Position numbers and translations under genes: made by a program. Positions 47,829 to 57,532 of a DNA stretch of 64,000 nt are shown here, piece after piece. The number at the start of each line of letters is the position of its first letter. Within the stretch, counting starts at the first letter, position 1. Origin of the DNA: Buxus sempervirens (lineage: Eukaryota > Streptophyta > Magnoliopsida > Buxales > Buxaceae); the NCBI GenBank assembly GCA_947561395.2, contig OX387185.1:25611866-25675865 (forward strand). The letters run 5' to 3'. The notes under the pieces were generated by a model. That model saw nothing but the letters and a program-made list of their open reading frames with translations, was not told where the DNA came from and ran no database searches.

Positions 47829-50661
47829 TGTGGACTACACTATAAGCACCTCATTTTTGCGCTCCCAAAAAGCCAGAAATGTAAAAACCCGGCCGAAAAG
47901 TCAAACCCTGAGGGGTGCAAAGTTGACCTTTTAATCAGATAAAATTTGGCCACCTTGATCTATCCCATTGGATAAAGAATCTCAATACGGTTCCAGCGCA
48001 ACTGAGTTTGCAGGAATCGGGGTCCGGATGAAGGTTCTGCGGGCAGTAAAACTTAAGGAAAAGCCAAGAGTTGACTTTTCCTCGATTTCCATGCAAAATA
48101 CCTTACTCTAGCCCAATGGATAGAGAATCCCGACACGGTTCCAGCGCAACTGGGTTTGCAGGAATCGGAGTCCGGATGAAGGTTCTAAGGGCAGTTAACT
48201 TAAGGGAAGGCCAAAAGTTGACTTTTCCTCGGAATCCGTGCCAAGTGTTTAGCCCCATGTCATTAAGTAGAGGGCTCCGATACGAGTCTAACACAATTGA
48301 GTTTACTCAAATCGGAGTTCGGATGAAGGAGATATGATCTGTCGAAGTTTCCGAGCAGCAAAGCCGGAAATTGCACACGTGGCGCAGGAACTGCCCACGT
48401 GGCAGCCAACGCAGCAAAATATCTTAGGGACTAAATCTTAAATATAAAAAATTCGTACGGGCGATCCGTAGATATCAAAAAGGGTCAAATCGGTCGAATC
48501 GGTTGAATCGGTCAAGTCGAAGGGCAAATCCGTAAATTTTTGATTTGTATCGACCGGATACACTAGCTCCGCTTCATGGCCGGACTTGAAGGCCGGATAC
48601 ATAAAGATATTCTCCTCTCCATTCTTGTTGAAACAAGAGGAACTGAAGTGCTGTGGTGGCCAAAGGAGGAGCTCCAGCTCACTTTCCTGCTGCCAGGAGG
48701 TGTCAACACATCCCCAAAAGGTTTTAAAACCTAAGGTAAGGCTCCTCATCATCTGTTATTGAACATTTATTAAAATAGGAATTTTCTGAAATATTTACCA
48801 AACTTGCCTTCACCTCTTTGCATGGGCTCATCTTTATGTCATCCTATGCATGCATTTACTATTGTTTTCGCGTCATGAGGTCTTGCACCGCGTAGGCTTT
48901 GTATGTTAAGCATTAGATTCTTTAAATTGGTGTTTTTTACCATTTTTTTATTGCTGATTTGAGGAGGGGGTATGCCCCCTCATGCTTGAAGGTCTCTTGT
49001 ACCCCTACGTAACCCTCCTCCTCTTTCCCTTCAATGGAGGTTTCGTGGTAAGTAACAAGTCCATGCGTAAAGCTTGCTGGATTGTTCTTTTGCTTTTCTT
49101 TCTCGTTAAATGTTACATATGTAGTGCCATGTGTTATAGAGATCTGCAGCATGTTTACTATGTTTTGGTTGAGAGACCGTGGCCCGCCTTGCATGTCCAC
49201 TGATCATGTGGGAGTAGAAGGACCAAACAGGGACACCGAGGTCCCTGTCCAGCCACAAAGAGCTTCCCATGATCGGGAGGATGTAGCACCTCTAGCCCCC
49301 TTCCCATTGCCTTTGCCGAAAAGTCCAAGGAGGAGAAGCCAAAGGTGGCTTCTCCCAAACCTGTACGTATGTGGGCCCATCCGAGGGCCCACCTGACTCC
49401 TAAAACCTTCCTGGGAGCCCCTGGAATCCATCCCGAAAGGCCAAAGCCCAAAAAAGGGCCATTCCAGGGTGATCCGGCAACTCAGGCCGGATCACCTGAG
49501 GCCTTAGCATATCCGGCCACCAAGGCCAGATAACCTAGAGCCTCTGTGTATCCGGCCACTCTGGCCGGATCACCTGTGGACCTTGTGTATTCGGCTTGAG
49601 TTACCGGATACACACAGAAGCATGCTTTTTTGTATATTCTGTTGTATTGCCAAATTCTATGGTGATTTGCATCAAAATCATTGAACCAGCAGGGTTTCCG
49701 CTCCACCTGGAAACCCAACTTGGGACTTGGACCAACCGGTCCAACTTGGCACATTAGTGGGCCTTCCAACGGGGCCCACCAAGCCCAATGAACCTGAAGG
49801 CATGCAATTAAATAACCTAAGCTAAAAGAACCATGTGAACCGGGCGGGCCAAACCCAATGCGGCCCACCCGCGCCTTGTAATGTGAATGAATGCATAAAT
49901 TGTGTGGTTTGGCCGAGACCTTGGGCTAGGGCCTTTCGGGCCCGCCAAAGCCCGCCAACCGAACCAAGTTAGGGTGCAAGCCCCAAACTCCAAGGAGCTG
50001 GGCTTTCAAAGCCCAAAGCCTGGATCACGGGCCCCAAGCCCAATGACCAGCCCACTTTGGCAAATTAAAGAAGATAAATGTAAAATTCCTTGGCCACCAT
50101 GTGGGCCCACCTAAGGGGCCCACAAGCCAATCCGGCCCACCACTTGCACGAAAACCACTTAAGCTCCAAACTTGAACCTTAATAAAAACCAACTCATTAT
50201 CCAAGGCCCACAGGGCCTCCCAGGGCTAGACAGAGGCCCACCAAGGGCACACGGGCTTACCCAAGCCCACCAAGGGCACCGTGGGCCTTCCAATGGGGCC
50301 CACCCAATCAGACTCAGATAAACTAAGTCAAGCAAAGATAAAATCAACTAAAGGGACCCACACCACTCAGGTGGTCCCACCAAGACCTAACAAAAATACC
50401 TGCTGGATTAGGAATCGGGTGAGAACCAAAAGTGAGAAAGCTGACTCAAATCAGGGAACCCATGGGACCCGTCATCCGACGGGGTGGATTGGGGTGTCTA
50501 CGGACTTCCCCAGCCCGCAACCGAGAACCAAACCTTAGAATCTCAAGCTGCAGACCCAAAGCCCTAAATAGACAAGATTAGGCACCCAGGTGTCCGCCTG
50601 CACCCCATCAGGCGGTGGCGACTCCGAATTTACCCCGTGCCGCGTTTCCCACGCGCACACA
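47829..50661 (+). mobile_element. Ogre 5' LTR, about 2.8 kb
   Basis: It starts TGTGGACTACACTATAAG and ends CGCGCACACA three bases before the PBS. The 3' LTR is not in the window, so the start (47829 or 47831) and the target duplication cannot be confirmed. The first 500 bp hold three copies of a 148-bp repeat. 48480-48620 and 49460-49620 hold GGCCGGATAC/GTATCCGGCC words, and 49860-50400 is very GC-rich with repeated GGGCCC(A) words. Confidence 0.8.
47950..48340 (+). repeat. 148-bp direct repeats in the Ogre LTR
   Basis: The phrase GGTTCCAGCGCAACTG falls at 47989 and 48137 (148 bp apart). A third, diverged copy is anchored by CGATACGAGTCTAAC at 48279, 148 bp after CGACACGGTTCCAGC at 48131. 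All units contain a TCGG(A/G)GT(C/T)CGGATGAAGG phrase. Confidence 0.85.
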
Positions 50662-50664
50662 GCC

Positions 50665-50682
50665 TGGCGACTCCACTGGGGA
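50665..50682 (+). promoter_or_regulatory. Primer binding site (tRNA-Arg-type) of the Ogre element
   Basis: TGGCGACTCCACTGGGGA lies three bases after the LTR end. It begins with TGG, complementary to a tRNA CCA end, and closely matches the tRNA-Arg PBS (TGGCGACTCYRCTGGGGA type) that I recall for Ogre elements. Minus-strand cDNA synthesis would start here. Confidence 0.82.
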
Positions 50683-52194
50683 CCACTTAGCCCAGTAGGA
50701 CCTTGCTTAGACCGAGTCAGCTAAAGGGGGAATTAGTGGATATTTAGGAAAACTTGCTACCTCGCTTAGCAAGGCACGGAATACACGTAACTACGTGTTC
50801 TGGGGAGTCCTGCCACAAGGACGCGATAATTGCCTAAGGCAAGTGGAATTTAAGTGGTCCCCTGTGACCCTCCACTTACCTGGGGATTCTCCCAGGACAT
50901 CGTAAAACGTGCCAATTCCGCACCTTACTATACGAGGCAGTAGGGATTCCTTTATCACCTAAATCCAGACAAAACTCGCCCGTATAGGCACAGCACGCAG
51001 CCCAACTACACACACGGGCACACCACCACACCGTGGATGGATGATTGCGTAGATTTAAATTTTAAATTTCCGCATTGGTGTGATAAAACTGCGGGGGGTG
51101 ACACGCACGAGGGAGGATGCGTGAATGATCCGACCTTTGATAGATGAGTGAATCGGATACTACTACTTCTTTACCAAAACCTAGACCTCTCTAGCAGCCT
51201 ACCCTTCTTATTACTATGAACTGATCTTTGGGATGGTATTAGCACCTACGCTCCCGTGGCTTGCCGGGGAAAGCAGGGTAAACCCATCCCCCCAGTTTAC
51301 TGGAGTCCGTTAGCACCACTGGTTTCTTGCCGTGGCACGCGAGGATCCAGTACTGGTCCAGACCCTTGTAGGCTTATGTCTCGGGCTGGGTATCCTTCCC
51401 CACCTAACGTTTCTGAATGAACCTTGCGTTGAGCATAAGAGGGTGAGTAGGATGTGAATGACAAATAAAATTGGAATAAAATTCAGAGTCCATCAGGGGC
51501 AGCAACCCCCGCTTTTTGCATCAAATGGAGTAAACCCTAGATGCTGGGCTACCTCGGCCCTAGGAAACTCACCCAACCATGATCAGGGGAACCACCCCCG
51601 ATCCATGCATGGAGTCCTGTATGCTATGGGTCTTGACCCATTAGAGTCCACCGGGAGCACTTTAAGTCCAGATTGGTCTTTTAGAGCAGACGAAAGCCGG
51701 CCAGATCAGACAGACAGATGAAAGCATGCCAGGGTACTAAACCCTAGATTTAGGGATTTTTAGCCTACCCACTTTGAAAGCAATTTGTATCCTCCCTTTT
51801 GGCTCCCGACAGCCTTAAGGATGAATTCTTTGCAGCTTTTGTGAATATCTTGTAAAAATTCGCCCTCGGTGGCAAGTTGTAATTTCGCTATGGTCCGACA
51901 CCGAAAGCAGATGAAAGAACAGATGAAAGACAGAAAGACTGATCGGGACTTGAATGTGCTCCTCTACACAAGTATGTCTAGGAGTCGCGCCTTCATTGAC
52001 GCCAACCCCTAGGACCACACACCATGTGTGCCTGAGTTAAGTTCCGCATTGCTTTGTTCTTTCTTCATTTGGTGAAGCATGTTAGAACTGCTAGTGGTTA
52101 TCTTTTTTGCTTAAAATTATACATGTCTTAGGACTAACTTAGAGTCTTGGTGTGGAACCTTAATTTGACTCGGAATTTTGATCGGATAGTTGGC
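50683..52194 (+). other. Ogre leader between PBS and ORF1
   Basis: This is non-coding, with stops in all frames and moderate GC. It would carry the packaging signal and, in related elements, regulatory leader sequence. I see no tandem repeat or recognisable motif here. Confidence 0.6.
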
Positions 52195-53619
52195 ATGGCA
52201 TCTTCATCCTCATTTGAGAGAACCCGTTTCCCTAAGATAGAAAAGTGTGCCTGGGATACCCCCTGGATCCGTTCTTGGACAAGGCAGCTCCAAGGGAGTG
52301 ATCCAAGCAGCATTGCTTTTCTGGGACAGACTTTGTCCCTGTTAAATGTGCCGATTAACTGGGACATGATCCAAGCAGCATTGCTTTTCTGGGATCCCCA
52401 GCTTTCAGTGTTTCGATTCGGGATCAATGAGTTGACTCCCACAATTGAGGAACTTGACCTGTTCCTCCGATTTCGCGACTTAGGAGAACCCGCTAGGCCA
52501 AGCCTCAAAGAAAGCTACAAGAATGAAGCTTGCGCTTTCTTTGGCCTCTCAAGGGGAGAATTCCAGACCTTAGGAGGTGACAAATCATTTAGTCGGGTCT
52601 CTAAAACATTCCTAGCTGAGAAAATGAGAAATAAAAAGCAGGAAAGACCCCGGGCTTGGTTTGACACCTTCACCCTTGTGGTTCTATCGCAAATCTTCTT
52701 TCCAACTGGGGGAGACACCATTAATTTGGCCATCATGGAAATTGTGGATCAACTCAGGGCATTTTACCGAATCATGCCACTGATTCTAGCTCAACTGTTC
52801 CATTCCCTGACTTTGTCCAAAAAAGGAACTCGGAGGTTTCAAGGGTGCGCTCCCCTTCTCCACATTTGGCTGCAAGACCACCTGACGGTGTCATCACCTG
52901 TCAGTGCATATTACAAGGCAACCGGCGACAACATCCATTGGTTGGCTCAAAGAGAGATCAAACCAGACCTACCCGCTCATGAGGATTGGTTTAACGACTT
53001 TCTCCACCTGAAGGGAGAAACGGACATCAGATGGTGGGGTACATACAACATCCCCTACAACCCCATTATAGCTTTCAAGAAAAGAGAGGGACTTGCCTTG
53101 ATAGGCCTTACCCATGCCGTGCCGTACTATCCGATCTGGGTTTTGAGACAGTTTGGGAAACCGCAGGGAATCCCGGTCAAGGACGACTTGGGCAGTTTGA
53201 TTGGTCCACTCACTAAAGAACTAAGGACCCAACTGTTGACAGAGTGGAAGACGGTATGCGTATATCGGGAAGACGTCTTCATCGAATCACATTTTCGAGA
53301 CTACGAGCAATGGATAGCTCGGGAATTTGGCCATGACGGCCCCCCACCTCTTCAGCCTGTCGCATCAGGCGACATTCCAGTTCCGCCCCCTAACACATAT
53401 AGGGACAGGGTGGCCGAACTGCAGGAGACCCACTCCCGTATCCATTCAGCTTATGTGGATTCGGAACGAGAAAGTAGGCAGGCCAATATGGCCTTGCAAC
53501 ACGAAATGGAATTGGTGCGCAAGCGCGCTGAGGAGGACCGACGTCTGCGGAACAAACTTCTGCGAGCCTTGAGGAGGCAAGACGTGTCCTCCCACTATGA
53601 TGATGACCAACCTAGCTAG
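52195..53619 (+). CDS. Ogre ORF1 protein (upstream of gag, DUF7745-like)
   Basis: I place the start at ATG 52195 (MASSSSFERTRFPKIEKC); the frame is also open 16 codons further upstream but without an ATG. The product is 474 aa. Residues about 45-330 form the conserved plant domain seen in Ogre ORF1 proteins and annotated, as I recall, as DUF7745. Landmarks are FWDPQLSVFRFGINELTPT, EELDLFLRF, DTFTLVVLSQIFFPT and GCAPLLHIWLQDHL. The last 80 residues are a charged coiled coil (RVAELQETHSRIHSAYVDSE, EMELVRKRAEEDRRLR). The function is unknown; an ORF1 before gag is diagnostic of Ogre-type elements. The frame is intact, unlike gag downstream. Confidence 0.85.
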   Translation: MASSSSFERTRFPKIEKCAWDTPWIRSWTRQLQGSDPSSIAFLGQTLSLLNVPINWDMIQAALLFWDPQLSVFRFGINELTPTIEELDLFLRFRDLGEPARPSLKESYKNEACAFFGLSRGEFQTLGGDKSFSRVSKTFLAEKMRNKKQERPRAWFDTFTLVVLSQIFFPTGGDTINLAIMEIVDQLRAFYRIMPLILAQLFHSLTLSKKGTRRFQGCAPLLHIWLQDHLTVSSPVSAYYKATGDNIHWLAQREIKPDLPAHEDWFNDFLHLKGETDIRWWGTYNIPYNPIIAFKKREGLALIGLTHAVPYYPIWVLRQFGKPQGIPVKDDLGSLIGPLTKELRTQLLTEWKTVCVYREDVFIESHFRDYEQWIAREFGHDGPPPLQPVASGDIPVPPPNTYRDRVAELQETHSRIHSAYVDSERESRQANMALQHEMELVRKRAEEDRRLRNKLLRALRRQDVSSHYDDDQPS

Positions 53620-53969
53620 ACTTTGGCTTTGTTGTATTTGTTATGAATGATGATGTACTTTGTGCCATGGCGGCACCTTTTGATTAAAGCATGAATTTAT
53701 TTCCACTTTGCTACATATTGTTCAAACTTAACAAGACAAGAATTTGAAATAAAAGAATCAATTCTCTCCAATAGGGCAACTTGGTCTCCGACAGACCACC
53801 TATTCTCAGATAATTTCAATCTCCCTGGTCGCTGCGACCACCTAGTTTCCTTTGATTGCATCTCTCTCATTGAGATCGCGAAACCCAGCAAGTGTTAAAA
53901 AACACCCGAGACTTTGAGCTTAGATCACACCCATCTGTATCTTTTCAAGATCATACGGTCTAACCTATA

Positions 53970-54330
53970 GGGCACCGAAACCACCAACGGATGAGTCGGA
54001 TATTGGTGGAGGATCGTCTTGGCATAGCCTACCCCTTTTAGTGACACCAAAGCCGCCGGTGATTGAATCGGATATTGGCTGCGGAGCGTCCGGGTACTAC
54101 TAGCCGAATCCTTAGGGCACCAAAGCCGCCGACGGATGAGTAGGATATTGGTGGAGGAGCGTCCTGGCATAGCCTTCCCCTTTGTGAGGCGCCGAAGTCA
54201 ATGGTGATTAAACCAACGACTAGCTAAGGCACGCCCGGGAACTACTAGCCGAAGTTTGGCGCCGACGTTGCCAGTGAATGAACTGGAGATTGGCTGAGGT
54301 ACGCCTGGGTGCTGATTTTCAGCTCATCCC
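53970..54330 (+). repeat. About 72-bp tandem repeat, five diverged units, in the ORF1-gag spacer
   Basis: Units begin GGCACCGAAACC (53971), GACACCAAAGCCGCC (about 54043), GGCACCAAAGCCGCC (about 54116), GGCGCCGAAGTC (about 54189) and GGCGCCGACGTTGCC (about 54259). Odd and even units differ: units 1 and 3 share GGATATTGGTGGAGGA and GGCATAGCC, while 2 and 4 share ACTACTAGCCGAA. The array therefore has an alternating two-unit pattern. Confidence 0.85.
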
Positions 54331-54399
54331 CTGCGGAGACCCTGCATTGGTCCAACCCTGTGATTCTGAGCTCAAACAAAGCCCCTTAAATTGAAGGTT

Positions 54400-54860
54400 C
54401 TCTTTCCTTGCCTAAATAGCTAAAATAGATTAGTTCAACCGGGTTCTCTGTCCCAGTCGCTTCCGAGCGACTAAAATAGATCAGCTTTCAAAAGATAGGG
54501 TTCTCTTTCCCAGTTGCCTGCGGGTGACTAAAATAGATCTGGTTATTAGGGTTCTCTCTCCCAGTCGCTCCCGAGCGACTAAAATAGATCAGTGTTCAAA
54601 ATTCTTTGGGTTCTCTCTCCCAGTTGCCTGCGGGTGACTAAACTAGATTCAGCCACTGGGGTTCTCTTTCCCAGTCGCTTCTGAGCGACTAAAATAGATT
54701 AGCTTTCAAAAGATAGGGCTCTCTCTCCCAGTTGCTTGCGGGTGACTAAAATAGATTCGTTCAATAGGGTTCTTTTTCCCGGTCGTCTTAGGACAGCCAA
54801 AATAGATCAGTTGATTCAGAACTGGGTTCTCTTTCTTTGTTACCTTAGGGTAGCTAAAAT
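54400..54860 (+). repeat. Hairpin-bearing tandem repeat, nine units of about 50-60 bp, in the ORF1-gag spacer
   Basis: Each unit reads GGTTCTCT(N)TCCC, then a 6-bp stem with a 4-nt loop, then TAAAATAGA. Stems: GTCGCT/AGCGAC at 54456-54471, 54564-54579 and 54674-54689; GTTGCC/GGTGAC at 54513-54528 and 54623-54638; GTTGCT/GGTGAC at 54731-54746; GTCGTC/GACAGC at 54782-54797; GTTACC/GGTAGC at 54839-54854. Loops are TCCG, CCCG, TCTG, TGCG or TTAG. The two stem types alternate through the first six units. A weaker unit precedes at about 54408. Confidence 0.88.
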
Positions 54861-55047
54861 AGACCAGCTAGTCAAATCATATCAGAAAACAAAAAAAAAT
54901 ATACATAAATAAATGAATAAGTTCAGTCAGATAAAGTTGTGTAAGCAATTTGTGTAGAAATGCACTAATGCCCACTAATTGTTCTACCAGGTACCAAAAA
55001 TTGCTTTCAGAAGCCCGTACCTGTTAAGATCGAGGAGAAGGCTCGAC

Positions 55048-56757
55048 ATGGAACAGCAAGGGGAACATACGCCGTCAGGGCAGCATCCTGCAGAGTCCAG
55101 TCATACTCAGGTAGTTAATGAGATGCAGCAGAAAATGGATAGCATGAGCTCCATCATCCAAGAACTAATGACAGAGCTGCGAGAGTTGAGGCAGGCCCCG
55201 CCAATGGCACCAGTTGCCTAGCAGCCGCAGCCACAGTTCCCGCCACAAGCAGAAGTGGCTCCACTGCCACGCCCAGTAAATCCCCCTCCCCTAGCACCAC
55301 CACCACCACCACCACTGGCAGCGCCATTTCACGTGGCACAACAGGATCAGTTTCCGCCTATCCATCTGGGGCAAGGTGATGAGGACTGGTACAGAACTCA
55401 GGAGGTACAGTTTGAGGAGAAACTGACAGCAGTAAGGGAGGAGAACAGAACAGAGATGGCCGCCCTTAAGGAGCAGCTCAAACAGCTCCAACCTAGCACG
55501 GTGCAAAGTGAGGCTACCCTGGAAAGCCTCTGTTTCTTTTCAGATATCCAACTCCCGGCTAAGTTCAAATGCCCCGAGTTGCACCAGTTTGATGGCACCA
55601 GGTGCCCACTGAACCATTTAAGGTCGTACTCAGGAGACATGTGCCAGTATGCCAAGGAAGAGCGAATCATGGTGCAGTTCTTCCAAAAGTCATTAACCGG
55701 GGCCGCTTACTCTTGGTTCTTGAGTCTGGACAAGGCTAAGATAAAGACATGGAATGACCTGGCAGCAGTCTTCATCCAGCAATATCGCCTAAACAGTCAG
55801 ATAGTGCAGACGAGGGCAGAATTGCAGAGGCTGGCTAAGAAGAGCCAGGAGTCAGTGAGAGAATATGCCAAATGCTGGAAGGAGTTGGCAACGCTGGTAC
55901 AGCCGCCGTTGCTAGAACAAGAGATGACGTCATTGTTTATCGCATCATTGGGCCAACCTTTCTTCACTCTGCTGCTGGGGCAGAGTACGTCAAACTTCAA
56001 TGACCTGATCTTGACTGCGGATTGGATTGAAGATGCAGTGAGGGCCGGAAAGATAGATGGCAGTGGGCAGAGCGCCGCGCCGAGGAGGCCAGTAACAGGA
56101 CTGGGTAGCAGAAACCAGGGGCAAGAGCCCAGGAGACAAGAACAGCAGGCGGTCAACTATGTACACCCTGCACAACCCCATCATTTCTCCCAAAGACCAG
56201 AAGCCGTGGCACCTCAAGGGACCGTGCAGGCTGCTTACCAAGGGGTAAGAAGAACCAGGGAAGAGATGGAGGCCAGAATGAAACGGGTTTTCACTCCACT
56301 CCCGTATGCGCCAGCAGAGCTACTGCCTACTTTGCTGAAGAAGGGGTACGTGCAAGTCAAACCCCCAAATCCCCGCCTGGTCAATGCTAGAAGCTATAAC
56401 GCAGCAGAGCGGTGCGAGTACCACTCTGGTGCTCCAGGGCACCACACCAATCGGTGTTGGGATCTGAGGCATGATATCCAAGACTTGATTGACAGTAAAC
56501 GCATCACTGTTGATCCCCCGGCACCCCCTGCCCAGACTCCAGCAGCTGGCGTGACCACCAATCCGCTCCCAGATCACTCAAAAGCCTCCACTAGTAGAAC
56601 GGCGAATCAAGTGAGCAGTGATCAGGGAACCGGGCAGTTCGACCCTTCTGCACTTATTGGCCGGCCAGGGCAGACAGTGAAGGTGCAGCTTCGAGTAGAA
56701 ACCCCCCTACGGCAATTACAGTTGAGGAGGATACAGGCGTCTATGTCTGTGTTATAG
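55048..56757 (+). pseudogene. Ogre gag, interrupted by one TAG
   Basis: Start chosen at ATG 55048 (MEQQGEHTPSGQHPAESS). After 57 codons, ending in PMAPVA, an in-frame TAG at 55219-55221 (probably from CAG) interrupts the frame, which is then open to 56757. A proline-rich segment (LAPPPPPPLAAP) is followed by a short coiled coil and the Retrotrans_gag capsid region (DGTRCPLNHLRSYSGDM, FFQKSLTGAAYSWFLSLD, WNDLAAVFIQQY, QESVREYAKCWKELA). Near 56415-56475 there is a zinc-knuckle variant, CEYHSGAPGHHTNRC. True coding appears to leave this frame at the C6 run 56702-56707, so the last 16 or so codons before the stop are probably out of frame. Gag would form the virus-like particle. Confidence 0.83.
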
Positions 56758-57532
56758 AGGATGAACCGCAGAGCAGTGAGGAGGTCACGGGGCCATGGAA
56801 CCCAGTGCAATGCGGATGGATCAGTGACTCCCCATCCCCTCACGCAGAGAAGGAATTGGCAGTTCCGAGGGACCCTGGTTCCGAAATGGGCCACCGGACA
56901 CAGACGCGTCCGTGGGCAGTTCAAGGGTACCCCCGCAGATATCTACCGGATGGCCACTTGAGTATATGTCCGCGACTTCAGAGCCCGACCTGCAATCCCT
57001 CACCGATCCCCTATCAGCGGAACCGAGTTCAGAATCCTCTTCCCACGGCACGTCTGAGTGGTACATCCCCCCTTATGCCCCGGAAGAAGAGGAACCGCCA
57101 TCCACTCCTGAACTTGCAACCCTGCTTGATCCGTATGAGAGTTCGGACGAGTCCCCTGATACGGACTCAAAAGATACATCAGCCGAAGAAAGCAGGACAG
57201 TAAACATCATTGAAGAAGACGGCAGTGACTTCCCTACTTATCTCCCTCTGGTGCATTTCCACCCACACACAGACCAAGGGTTTTTCTACCCCACCCCTCT
57301 CGCCAACCCCTCCGCCCTCAACATCCATGACATCATGGACTCCCTCCACAAGACCCCTTCCACCTTTCATTCGAACCACCCACACTGAATCTTTCAAAAC
57401 TCAACCTGGAGCCACCTTCGTACAAGGCCGCACCCCCACCTTACCCCACCCAATATTTCCACCATCAAGCCACCTCCGCAACCACCATTGAAGCAGAAAT
57501 CGATCGGATCACCCGATCTGGTCGATACATAA
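56758..57532 (+). pseudogene. Ogre gag-protease linker, coding in shifting frames
   Basis: Coding-like sequence continues without a single frame. Frame changes fall near 56702-56707 (C6; then TVEEDTGVYVCVIEDEP), near 56930-56960 (around a C5 run; then EYMSATSEPDLQSLTDPL and EEEEPPSTPELATLLDPYES), and between about 57290 and 57385. In the last, HDIMDSLHKTPS gives way to FEPPTLNLSKLNLEPPSY and TIEAEIDRITRSGRYI. A final change at the C7 run 57540-57546 leads into the protease frame. The TRSGRY phrase is typical of the linker before protease in Tat-lineage elements. No domain function is assigned. Confidence 0.65.

Noticed and set aside
52147..52194. Extending Ogre ORF1 16 codons upstream
   Set aside because: The extension starts at a non-ATG codon; ATG at 52195 is the first credible start.
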